DNA from: Muraenolepis orangiensis
Lineage: Eukaryota > Chordata > Actinopteri > Gadiformes > Muraenolepididae
Reading direction: 5' to 3'
Assembly: GCA_027704905.1 (NCBI GenBank)
Contig: CM051022.1
Span: forward strand, 16,788,301 to 16,852,300
DNA length: 64,000 nucleotides
Shown here: positions 1 to 23,719 of the stretch, piece after piece
Position numbering within the stretch: position 1 is the stretch's first letter
How the letters are laid out: every line of letters starts with the position of its first letter
The notes under the pieces: generated by a model
What the model was told of the DNA's origin: nothing
Databases searched by the model: none
What the model saw: only the letters and a program-made list of their open reading frames with translations
Translations under genes and position numbers: made by a program

Positions 1-516
1 TTTATGGATATGTTAAAGGCCTAGGTAATGAGCGACCATACAGTCCGTGAACAGGCATTATGTTATAGTACAGGCTCTGTACAGAACAGGGTAATGGTTT
101 ACAATAGGCTGAAACATACATATGTGTAAAACATATGTGTAGACTTCACAGAGCAAGACGTCGAGTTATTCAATGGGATTTCTCTTTCAAATGAAAGAAG
201 CAGCCTTTTGAAACATTTTTGCGAATTGCCCATCGAAAAAATAAATACAAAGCCGCCAATTTTCCTCAGTGTGATTTGCATGACAGCAGCACGTCGGATG
301 AGGTCCAGTAATGCATCGCCCATGCTTTGATTAGATTAGATTCAAATTTGACACCCTTGATTGCACCAAAGCATGCAGCTTCCTCTCCTCTCTAATCAGC
401 AATCCCCCTCAAGGTTATTTTCAGCAATTAGCCCTCTAGCCTGCGTTGGGTTATCGTAGCGCTCTGTCTCCATCTTGCTAAATGGGTTGTTTTCTTTTCC
501 GTTGGGCGGCGAGCAG
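1..516 (+). other. usp15 intron (partial)
   Basis: The stretch before the first recognisable usp15 exon. It ends in a T/C-rich run and GCAG just before 517. I see no coding sequence, repeat array or RNA gene in it; the open frames here are short and unlike known proteins. Confidence 0.6.
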
Positions 517-3223
<2,707 letters not shown>

Positions 3224-3836
3224 GCGGCAGATGATGGGGAATTCTGCAGGTAGAGGAGACACTGGGATCTTTCCATCAAAGCCATACAGACACACAGCAG
3301 CCCACCACCCCTAGACTCACTCCGCTAACGGGTGACCCAGCTAAAAGGCTAACCGGGCCAACGGGCTAACCCAGCAAATGGGCTAACCCGGGTAGCGGGC
3401 TAATAACCCCCCGGCCCCGCCAGTGGAGTAATCCAACACTGGTGGTCAGGCACTGGGCCGTACCACACACAGGAAGAACTTTAGCTCCTATTTACCCAGC
3501 TGACGCTAATGGTCTAGGCCCGGCTTATGCTAATGTTTTAACCCATCCAGTACCAAACTGGCTAAAGTGCTACGCTAGCTGATGCTAAAGCACTTAGTGT
3601 GTGCTGTAGTGCTAACCAATGTAGTGAGGGCCAGCCTTGGCTGTGTTAAAATGCTAATGTGCTAAGCTACCTGGGGCTAAAGTGGTAAGATAGCTGGGGC
3701 TAATGTGCTGAAGCGCTAAGATAGCTGAGCTGAGCGTAGCTGGGTCTAAAGCGGCTTCAGTTGAGGGGACTGGCCAGAGCTGCTGTAGGCGACTGCAAGG
3801 GTACACGACACAATCAGCGTCTCCCTGGCTGGACTC

Positions 3837-4058
<222 letters not shown>

Positions 4059-5269
4059 CACTCTGTGAAAGCATAATTAGTTTATCATTTTTTTTTTTTA
4101 AGAAGAGAATCCTCGTCCATCCTTTTCCAATTCAGGAGGCCAGCGCACTGCGTTCAACATCTCTAAGCTGCCTGTTGTTTTAAACACACCAGATGTTCTT
4201 CCGACGCCATATCTCTCCTACTCTTCCTCCACCCTTTAGCTTTATTTCCCTTTGTACATATTATTTTAAACACTGGTTTTCATGATGTGCTGAGTTTTTT
4301 TTGTTGGAACAACCACAACCTTCCCTACTTCCACTTCCCATGTTGTCTTTTTAAATATTTTATTATTGCCAGATAGACTGCAAGTATGTTGAACACAAAA
4401 TGTAAGCGGCCTACTCCCAAAAACCTGGTTTAATTCAAGCTTAAGAGAAACTAGACTTGGATCAAACCACCAGGTGACAGCAGACACTGGTTACACGGCG
4501 GCTGTTTCTGATTGGCTCAGATGGGTGTCAGTCAGGTGATCATCATGCGAAGTAAATGAGAAATAATCCGGCAATTGTGGAACCCGTGTTTGCTGTTACT
4601 GTCTGGGTTTTTTTTATTGTTTTTTTTGTTTGTTTTTTCAAAAACTAGCCAAACTGTCCTAGCCGCGTGCTGCTGCTGCTGCTGCTGCTAATACCGCCAC
4701 TTGCTAATATCGCTTATGCGGTGTCCGTAGACAAAGCATCACTGTATTGGTTTCTGGTCCAGCTAACGTTTTTGTCATTTGTGTATATTATTAATAACCG
4801 CACCATCTGGAAGTGTTTTTTTTTTTTTTTTTTTTATGGCAGGATTTATACATTAGCCAGCTAAACGCTGCCAAGCAGATGGCGCACCACGCTAGTTTTC
4901 CACAAGTAGTGCCCTAATACGACGTGTTTATTATTTTTTTGACATTTAACGCAAAGTTAGCTGCCTACCTCATCAGTTCTGCTTCTGAATTTAGCTTTGT
5001 TGGTGGGTTTAAGTTTCTTATTTTCTCTTCTGTATCTTAACTCCGCCTCTTCCTCATTCACCTCGGCCTTAACACCTGATCTCAATCTCCAGCCGCTTCC
5101 CTGGCTTCTTTGCACGCGGGCAGTAGACGGCAGCTGCGTCTCGCTTTGGTCACGTCATTAGCCCTATTGATACTACATCCATTGGTCAGTTTTTGGTTTC
5201 TTAGCCGCTAGGGGGCAGAATGTATGCAGAGTAAAGTGACCCGGCTCTCCCGTTTAATCTCCCCTATCT

Positions 5270-5296
5270 CCCCCCCCCCCCCCCCCCCCCCCCCCA
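5270..5296 (+). repeat. Poly-C run
   Basis: About 26 cytosines in a row, followed by ACCATCACC. Similar C runs are at 7494-7504 and 13830-13856. Confidence 0.9.
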
Positions 5297-6559
5297 CCAT
5301 CACCTTCCAACCACAAGGACATGTGAATGTGATTCATCGTTAACGTTTGCCGGCATTCTGGGAGGAAAGGAGACGGACGCGCGGCTTCATTCAGTCACTC
5401 ATACACCGATAACACCGATGGGTCAATTGGACGACACGCAGTGTAAGCTTATTGGGGGGCATACTTAAATACGATTTGTTCGTACAATAATCCCCGAACA
5501 GATATGTTCAGGTATATTATACCATTATTACACCCTCTTATGGCGTGAAGTCCTGCGCCAATTCTGCGCTCTCTGCGCTGTGTGGCTTTTTTTTAATTTT
5601 TTTTGAGGGGGGAGGGGGGGGGGTTGGAAACGAGTGTGGCTTCTACAATACTTGTACATACGAGTTCACTCTGTGAGTGCACAATTTGATAAAGTTTATT
5701 TATTTATATGTACGCATTTAATAATAAACGTTAAGTATTTAAAGAACTTTTTTGGGCAAGGAGCTTTCCACGATGTCATGGGCGGGCGGGGACGACGACG
5801 ACGACGACGACGACGAGATGACCACACCGGGGGGTCCGAAACGGCCCCCCCCAAAGCTCTTGTTTAAAACAAAAAAAGGGGCGATATTTTTTTAAAGGAA
5901 TGCTTCTGTCATCTGCGGACCCGTGGTGGTGGTGGTGGTGGTGGTGGTGGTGGTGACGACGGGGATCCGGACATCTTGCATGGCGTCAATTTGGGAGGGG
6001 GGAGGGGGTCCAAGTTTTTTTTTTGCTGCACTTGAGTTCACGTGGGTTTACATTTGAAACGTGCATGTGTATTTATACACAGTCTTCAATAAAGTTGTGT
6101 AAAAGCTGGCCCTTTTGCCTTCTTTGGTTGACCTCCCTTTTGCAGTTGCAGTTTTTAGGGCCGACAACCAAAATGATATATGACTAAGTAGGAATACAAT
6201 TGTACAAATTGTACAAAAGAAAGGAATACTTTTAGTTTCTTGTATTTGTATACCTTCCGTTCTCTGGCTTCTAGAATATACCGTTAGACCAGCTAGAGGT
6301 AACATGTTGTCGAGTCTTAATGAATTACAAATGTTTTCTGAGATTTACATTTACATTGCATATTTTACTCGTGTTTTCAGATTGGTGTAGCCTTTTTGGC
6401 CCTAGGGAAATAGTTTGTCACAATTTCTCTGCTCAATATATAAAAAAAATAAGAATTCAGATGAAGTTAGTCGAGAGCGATGGGTCACCAAATAAAGAAC
6501 ATGTCTGGATCTGGGCACGACAATACATGGAGCAGCATCATGTGACATGTTCCGTGTAC

Positions 6560-6795
6560 TGTGCGCATACAACGCCCCCTAGTGGTGGAGGTGGAGGAGG
6601 AGGTGATGAGCCCCAACATGAGCCTACTACTTACGCGCATACGACGCCCCCTAGTGGTGGTGGAGGTGGAGGAGGAGGTGATGAGCCCCAACATGAGCCT
6701 ACTACTTACGCACAACGCGCATACGACGCCCCCTAGTGGTGGTGGAGGAGGTGATGAGCCCCAACATGAGCCTACTACTTACGCACAACGCCCGT
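6560..6795 (+). repeat. Minisatellite of about 70-80 bp units
   Basis: Three to four tandem units, each with CATACGACGCCCCCTAGTGG, a variable GGTGGAGGAGG run, then GATGAGCCCCAACATGAGCC and TACTACTTACGC. Length variation between units is in the GGA/GGT run. The open frames across it are by-products of the repeat. Confidence 0.9.
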
Positions 6796-7494
6796 CGTCT
6801 CTCCCTCCCTCCCCTGTCCAATCGGACACCGTAGAGCGCGCACTGGCCACGCCCATTCTGACGCTACGCGCGAATTTTATCCACGGATCCTTCCTTGGAG
6901 AAATTCCTTCATTTTCCTCCACGCAACACAACACGCGGGACGGAGCCGGCATGTTGTCAGACGGAGGTGGACGGAGGATGAGGAAGGAAGGAAGGGACGG
7001 AGATGAGATGAACATGGAGGAGGAGGAGGAGGAGGTGCAGACGTGTTTCTGGGGGAGGATGGAGAAGGTTGGAGGAGCTAGGACGTGTCGGATGGAAGAT
7101 GGAGAAGTCTCCGGGACTGCCTGATATGTAGGTTCCATCGCTTTAGAGGCTGCGGGCGTTTCTCCCCCAACAGGGCCTGGTTATAATGACGATGATGACG
7201 ACGATGGTGGTGATGGATGGATGTTTGGACGTGGAGATCTTTTGAAAAAATGCATTGTAATGTTGCGTTATATAAGTCGCGTCGCAATGTACCCGTTTTG
7301 TTAAAAGGCGAGCCGCTCGTAGGATGCATGCATTGGTTATGGCGCGCAAGTGAGTGTACGATCCTCGCCGCAATGGAAGGAAGCATCCTTAACCAATATT
7401 ATGCTAATGTTATTTTAACTTAACTGAATAGGAGTATAAGCGTGGTTTTCCCCCGATAAACGAACAGCCTTTTTTTGTCTAACGTTTTGTCTAC

Positions 7495-7710
7495 CCCCCC
7501 CCCCCACACACACACACACACACACACAAATGCCGGCCCGTTAAGGTTATCCCAGGAGAGCCGAGCCGCGGGTCTTTTCCAGACCTGGGGTGGGGTGGTG
7601 GGGTTGGGTGCTCCGGGGTGGGGTGGGGTGCTCCGGGATGGGGTGCTCCGTGGTGGGGTGAGGTGGGGTTTTCCGGGGTGGGGGGTGGGGTGGGGTGCTC
7701 CGTCTCTTGG
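7495..7710 (+). repeat. Poly-C/(CA)n followed by a G-rich minisatellite
   Basis: A C run and about 12 CA units (7495-7528) are followed, after a short gap, by GGGGTGGGG-type repeats punctuated by TGCTCCG (7587-7705). Many runs of four G on the + strand lie 1-5 bases apart. Confidence 0.88.
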
Positions 7711-7797
7711 GCCACCACGTGCAGCCACGTTTTTTTAACCGTGCGCTTTTTACGCACAGCCGCACGACCGACGATGGATAGATAGAAGGATATAGAT

Positions 7798-8180
7798 AGA
7801 TATAACTTTATTTATGGGAAATGGTTGTGCAACAGTCGTACAAATACAAAGTAGGAGGCAATATAAGGTTCAAAAGTATACAATAGTGCAACATTTTTAA
7901 TACAAATACATATCTATAGAGATATAGAAATAAGATGGTATGAGGTGTATTATAGATAAAGTGCAATGTTCAACAAGATGAGGTAAGTACATAGAAACAG
8001 AGAGAGAGAGAGAGGACCTCAGAACAGCAGTTGCAGTCTGCTGAAGGCGTCTTGAAGGAGACTGACTAGTCGTGTCTGCGACCCAGACAGACGGCGCGTA
8101 CGTCTAGACGTACCCAGTGTCTGGGTTCGACGTGTGGATGGACGCCGGGCCAGACGCCGGCTGAGGTAGTAGTTTGTGCT
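7798..8180 (-). mobile_element. Probable non-LTR retrotransposon 3'-end fragment
   Basis: Begins TATAACTTTATTTATGGG and continues with an A-rich stretch containing GTGCAACA-type sequence, then GTGCAATGTTCAAC, the layout of a fish LINE/SINE tail lying in reverse. A related block occurs at 53025-53345. There is no reverse-transcriptase frame. Assignment is by general resemblance. Confidence 0.4.
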
Positions 8181-8959
8181 GTTGGTTTGGGTTGGTATCA
8201 CGTTACCCGTTGATGGAGATGACTGCGCAATCTACTGCCTTGCCGGCGCTGGTCCTTTTACGACACCTTGGGACATCACTTCTGGTCAACCCTGTTATGA
8301 GGAAGGGGAGATGACTTGGATGTATTGGACAGACTGTACGGTGTGGGGGGTGTTTGGGTATATGGACTCGCCTGTAATCAATGCAATGGAAGCTTTGTGT
8401 TTAATAAAGCCAACCCTAAATGCACATTGTTTTCTTTCGTCTTTTTAACAAGTGTTTCATAGGTTCATACCACCACACTCTCCTCGCTACGAGGAGAGTG
8501 GTGATGGAATTTTGCATCGACCTATTTTAAAATGTTTTTGCTTACCATTACATAGGCCTACAACCTTTTTAATGTATGAATACTGTTTAACCGTAACCTT
8601 ATTTAGTGTAATACTGTTCTACCTTTTGTGGATACACACCATACAGGCATACTGCCACTGAGAATACAATACGTGAACGCCTGTGACTGAAGAACCGGTT
8701 TGGAACGGGGCCAATTATTTTATATATTATTTGGACCATTCTGCGTGTAGGCCGATGTTTAAATAAACGTACATCCTTCCTGGTCGTCCTCTAATCACAT
8801 GATTTCATCTGATCCGTGCATAATGTGTACTACTACTATAGATTACATTTATTTTGGTCAGAGGTAAGTAGGTGTATAGAAGTCCCTAGGTGAACCCTGA
8901 TTGGCTGTGATAAGTGATGCTGAGGCCAAGGAACCTCACCAATAATGATGAGTCAGACG
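8181..8959. other. Spacer between usp15 and ppm1h
   Basis: No gene recognised. AATAAA occurs at about 8403 and 8762 on the + strand. A 90-codon open frame at 8176-8448 has no domain I recognise and no splice partners. The two genes converge here, with their 3' ends facing each other. Confidence 0.5.
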
Positions 8960-8977
8960 AAAAAAAGAGATTGATTC

Positions 8978-8983
8978 TTTATT
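8978..8983 (-). terminator. Candidate ppm1h polyadenylation signal
   Basis: TTTATT on the + strand reads AATAAA on the - strand, with G/T-rich sequence after it on that strand. It would give ppm1h a 3' UTR of about 5 kb. Inference only. Confidence 0.4.
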
Positions 8984-9106
8984 TTTACAAGTTTGGGGGG
9001 GGGGGGGGGGGCGCGCGTGGAAACAAACAAACAGAAGGTCAACGTCAAGAACCCCAATACCTGTACAACAAAACATGAAAAATATCTTCCTTGAATAATA
9101 AATAAC

Positions 9107-9154
<48 letters not shown>

Positions 9155-9729
9155 AAAACAGTTACATTTCACATTCACAAAAAACCCAGAAAGGGTCTAA
9201 GATGGCCAAATAAAATGTCAAGGTTGTGACCCCTGACCCCTGCTGTAGAGCGTATAGATATCACAATGCTATAGTCCCTCATCAGGAGCACATTTCACAG
9301 GGCTACAGGATGGTAACCAAATGCACTTTAAAGTAGGCTAAAGCCTCCCTCACAATATATTTATATCTTGTGTACGATATACCGGTATATCACACAATAG
9401 CATGTTTTCCGGTAGTCCAATAAATGTGTGTATATACACACACACACACTCCTGTGTGAACGAAAATACTACTTTTTTCGTTTTTTAAGAGACAAACTTT
9501 ACTGCAAATAATAGAACAACAGCTACGAAAGAACCGTCTGGCAAGTTCAGAGAATGACCTCACGTTACTGTAACGTGTAAGCCTTTTAAAACCAGGACAA
9601 CAAGACAACAACAAGACAACCACACACACACATAGCATCTAGTCTTATGTCACAACGTCCATATAATAACCAAACACGCTCCATCCCTACTTCAAAAAGG
9701 ACCCTTATATACTGCCATTGTGCTAATGG

Positions 9730-10497
9730 GGTTACGCAACAGTCGTCATACAACAGGAGTGACGACTGGTGATGTGCAACAGTCATCATACATCACCAGT
9801 GACGACTGGTGTCACGCAACAGTCGTCATACTGTACATCACAAGTGACGGCTGGTGTCACGCAACAGTCGTCATACTGTACATCACAAGTGACGACTAGT
9901 GTCACGCAACAGTCGTCATACATCACAAGTGATAACTGGTGTTTCGCAACAGTCATCATACATCACAAGTGATAACTGGTGTCACGCAACAGTCGTCATA
10001 CTGTACATCACCAGTGACGACTGGTGTCACGCAACAGTCGTCATACTGTACATCACAAGTGACGACTGGTGTCACGCAACAGTCGTCATACATCACAAGT
10101 GATAACTGGTGTTTCGCAACAGTCATCATACATCACCAGTGACGACTGGTGTCACGCAACAGTCGTCATACTGTACATCACAAGTGACGACTGGTGTCAC
10201 GCAACAGTCGTCATACATCACAAGTGATAACTGGTGTTTCGCAACAGTCATCATACATCACCAGTGACGACTGGTGTCACGCAACAGTCGTCATACTGTA
10301 CATCACAAGTGACGACTGGTGTCACGCAACAGTCGTCATACTGTACATCACAAGTGACGACTGGTGTCACGCAACAGTCGTCATACATCACAAGTGATAA
10401 CTGGTGTTTCGCAACAATCGTCATACATCACAAGTGATAACTGGTGTTACGCAACAGTCGTCATACTGTACATCACAAGTGACGACTGGTGTTGTGC
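9730..10497 (+). repeat. Minisatellite of hairpin-forming units
   Basis: About 18 units of 36 or 45 bp. Core: GTCACGCAACAGTCGTCATA, an optional CTGTACATC, then CACAAGTGACGACTGGT. CAGTCGTCA and TGACGACTG are inverse complements, so every unit carries a 9-bp stem, some with mismatches (CAGTCATCA, TGATAACTG). Long and short units recur in a fixed order, a higher-order pattern. Confidence 0.92.
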
Positions 10498-10617
10498 TAC
10501 AGTCCAACCTGAGCTCAGAGTTGGGGTCGCATTAAATAGATAGACGCACAAATAAACGTTCACGTCATCTATGAAGAAAGATACATAAAGAACAGTCCCT
10601 GATGGACCGATTGGTAT

Positions 10618-10708
10618 GAGTGTTCTACTGCAGGTAGAAGAGTGTTCTACTGCAGGTAGAAGAGTGTTCTACTGCAGGTAGAAGAGTGTTCTACTGCAGG
10701 TAGAAGGA
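10618..10708 (+). repeat. 22-bp tandem repeat, four copies
   Basis: AGTGTTCTACTGCAGGTAGA-type unit repeated four times, nearly without change. Confidence 0.93.
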
Positions 10709-11364
10709 CGGACACTCGACTCCCATTAAGGCCCCCCGGAGACAAGCTAGACAAGCTAACAGCATTCCAACTAGTGTACGCTAATGCGGCTATAAGGCTA
10801 GGGGAGGTCTAGACGGCCACACACTCACGTAAAACAATTAAAACAATCTTTTTCACAAACGTCTAGCGAGTGCTATCCCTTTTTTTTATTATTATTGAAA
10901 ATTCCCGCAAATCTGACATCCGACAAGTGAAAATCAGATATCACAGAAGCACAAAGTATTCTAGAACAAAGTTGTAGAATACTTATAGAAACCATGAAAA
11001 ACTCAACGCATTATTTTATTTCCATTTAGAAGGTATTCCAAGTTTTTTTTTTCAATTGAAATACGTAAATACCCTCCCTCCCCCCCAGGGAGTTTTTGTA
11101 GCTTCCCATCCCAACTAACCAGGATGGCCACTAGGTGAAAACGTCTATTAGTCAAGTCAGTTCAAACAAATAATGGCGATGAAATGATTATATAATAATA
11201 AACACAAACATGTTCAACTCTAAAATTAAATGAACAATTACATTTTTCATGGAATGTGGACTCTAATAAAAACGCTCGCACCGCCATAAATAAATTAAAG
11301 TTGAATTAACTACACGCTAACAATAGTCAGCGGTGGCCTCAACAGAAAGCGGACCAGAGGAAGG

Positions 11365-12525
11365 TTACTTCAGTACCTAGAGCTGATATCTATAATGGTT
11401 ACTTTAGAACCCTCGAGTCGATATCTATGACGGTTACTTCAGTACCTAGAGCTGATATCTATAATGGTTACTTTAGAACCCTCGAGTCGATATCTATGAC
11501 GGTTACTTCAGTACCTAGAGCTGATATCTATAATGGTTACTTTAGAACCCTCGAGTCGATATCTATGACGGTTACTTCAGTACCTAGCGCTGATATCTAT
11601 AATGGTTACTTTAGAACCCTCGAGTCGATATCTATGACGGTTACTTCAGTACCTAGCGCTGATATCTATAATGGTTACTTTAGAACCCTCGAGTCGATAT
11701 CTATGACGGTTACTTCAGTACCTAGCGCTGATATCTATAATGGTTACTTTAGAACCCTCGAGTCGATATCTATGACGGTTACTTCAGTACCTAGCGCTGA
11801 TATCTATAATGGTTACTTTAGAACCCTCGAGTCGATATCTATGACGGTTACTTCAGTACCTAGGGCTGATATCTATAATGGTTACTTTAGAACCCTCGAG
11901 TCGATATCTATGACGGTTACTTCAGTACCTAGCGCTGATATCTATAATGGTTACTTTAGAACCCTCGAGTCGATATCTATGACGGTTACTTCAGTACCTA
12001 GCGCTGATATCTATAATGGTTACTTTAGAACCCTCGAGTCGATATCTATGACGGTTACTTCAGAATCCTAGAGCCGATTTCTATGACGGTTACTTCAGAA
12101 CCCTAGCGCTGATATCTATGACGGTTACTTCAGTACCTAGCGCTGATATCTATAATGGTTACTTTAGAACCCTCGAGTCGATATCTATGACGGTTACTTC
12201 AGTACCTAGCGCTGATATCTATAATGGTTACTTTAGAACCCTCGAGTCGATATCTATGACGGTTACTTCAGAATCCTAGAGCCGATTTCTATGACGGTTA
12301 CTTCAGAACCCTAGCGCTGATATCTATGATGGTTACTTTAGTACCCTAGAGCTGATATCTATGACGGTTACTTTAGTACCCTAGAGCTGATATCTATGAT
12401 TGTAACTCAGTACCTAGAGCCGGTATCTATGATGGGTACTTCAGTACATAGAACCGATGATGGTTCCTTCAGAACCTTAGAGCCGGTATCTATGATGGGT
12501 ACTTCAGTACATAGAGCCGGTGTCT
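11365..12525 (+). repeat. 69-bp minisatellite built of two related halves
   Basis: About 13 units plus degenerate copies at the 3' side. Each 69-bp unit pairs a 34-bp half (ACGGTTACTTCAGTACCTAG..GATATCTAT) with a diverged half (ATGGTTACTTTAGAACCCTC..GATATCTAT). Because 69 is a multiple of 3, the array is open as a 23-residue repeat (11427-12071). There is no sign that it is a protein-coding gene. Confidence 0.93.
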
Positions 12526-12832
12526 GACACCATCATGGCACGTATTTCCTCCACCCATCACCTCTCTTTGGGATTCAACCTGCTACATGGGGAGGGGGGG
12601 GCCTGCGGCTAAGCTAGCAGCATTTTAGGCAAATGGCCATTTTGGACCTCTTGTCGTAAACGCAGACCTTTTAGTGTCTTGTTGGCCAACAAACGATAAG
12701 TACCGGTCTACAACCCGACACATCCAACCCACAAGTTACTCAACATCTTCTCCATGGCTAATATGAGTGCAAAGTTGTCAGCTTTTCCCTTTCATTCAGC
12801 CCACTTTATAGAGGCTTAACACTACAACAAAC

Positions 12833-13148
12833 ACCAAACCTATATGGAACAGACCACACCCACCAATTCCCTTAAACCTATATGGAACAGACCACACCCA
12901 CCCATTCCCTTAAACCTATATGGAACAGACCACACCCACCCATTCCCTTAAACCTATATGGAACAGACCACACCCACCCATTCCCTTAAACCTATATGGA
13001 ACAGACCACACCCACCCATTCCCTTAAACCTATATGGAACAGACCACACCCACCCATTCCCTTAAACCTATATGGAACAGACCACACCCACCCATTCCCT
13101 TAAACCTATATGGAACAGACCACACCCACCCAATCCCTAAACCTATAT
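12833..13148 (+). repeat. 38-bp minisatellite, about eight copies
   Basis: Tandem unit containing AAACCTATATGGAACAGACC and ACACCCACCCATTCCCTT, nearly identical in each copy; the last copy is diverged. Confidence 0.95.
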
Positions 13149-13925
13149 GGTTTAGGTCTGGTCCTAATGTGGTCCCAATGAAGCCCGTTGCAACTCTAAC
13201 TGTGATAAAGGGCCAAAGGGACAAAGAAAGTGGAGTTAAAGTGAGATTGTCAAGGGGAACGATGTTGTAGACCTCTGCAATATCGAACTGCAACAGTCCT
13301 GTCCTGTAACTTATCATTAGTCTCAAGTCTCTGGTAACGCCTCACTATTGACGACCGATTGATTGATTGATTGATTGGTTGCGGGGAGGACCAACAAACT
13401 CTTTGATCGACTTCAGACTTAGAATCATGAAGATTTCATTACCCATAAAGTGTAGGCTGATCTAGCCGTCTCCACTCCACGGTTTGTGTGGAGAGGATGA
13501 GAGGATGTTCTTCATAGCACAAATAGGAAAAGCTCTGGGAGGAACCCACGGGCGGATCATAGATCCACAGAATGGTTATTCTCCTGCTTGCCAACGTGGC
13601 CTCTTCCTGCTTCTGCTAAACCAGCATCCTAAGAGAACAGCTTCACGGCGAGCAACCAGAGGCCGCCCGAGGGGTGGTGAGGACGCCACTCCTTTCCAAA
13701 TCCCTTACCCTCAACTTAAGTTTGTTCCAGAAGGCAGACGGTGTCCTGAACGAGGTTCTTCAAGAGAAGCTATCCGAAAAGCGGAAGGGACAACTCCGAG
13801 TGCGAGAACGATCTCTAACTTACATCAAACCCCCCCCCCCCCCCCCCCCCCCCCCCACCCTCCCCACCCTCCCTCACCCTCCCACACCCTCCCACACCGT
13901 CACAGAGGAGTGTTGCTGTTTGTGT

Positions 13926-23430
<9,505 letters not shown>

Positions 23431-23719
23431 GTTGGCGCTGCTGCGTCGCGGCGGCGGCTGGTGGTTTTCTTCCGTGGAGCGACGCGCGACGCCGCGGCTC
23501 CCTTTGCCCGAGTTCCCCCCCAGCTCGACTGACCACCCCTCCCTCCTCCTCCTCCTCCCTCCTTCTCCCCACTTCCCTTTAACAGGTTTACGGTTTCATC
23601 CGGTGGTAGCAGCAGCGGCGGCGGCTGGGCTGTGGTGATGGTGATGGTGATGGTGATGGTGATGATGCTGATGCTGATGCTGATGCTGGTGCTGGTGCTG
23701 GTGATGATAACAACACCTC

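Larger units (their letters stand above)
8984..13925 (-). other. Probable ppm1h 3' UTR and downstream region
   Basis: Non-coding stretch after the ppm1h stop codon. It contains (AT)n at 9111-9148, a hairpin-rich minisatellite (9730-10495), a 22-bp repeat (10618-10708), a 69-bp minisatellite (11365-12450), a 38-bp minisatellite (12833-13145) and a poly-C run (13830-13856). No splice-linked exon is visible. Membership of the transcript is inferred from the candidate signal at 8978. Confidence 0.4.

Noticed and set aside
8176..8448. 90-codon open frame in the usp15-ppm1h spacer
   Set aside because: No recognisable domain, no splice partners, and overlaps a probable retroposon tail.
9730..10497. 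CRISPR-like array of repeats and spacers
   Set aside because: The 'spacers' are themselves repeated, the context is a vertebrate genome and there are no cas genes. It is a minisatellite.
11427..12071. 214-codon repeat protein
   Set aside because: The unit is 69 bp, so an open frame is expected by chance once one unit is open; no signal for translation and it lies downstream of ppm1h on the other strand.
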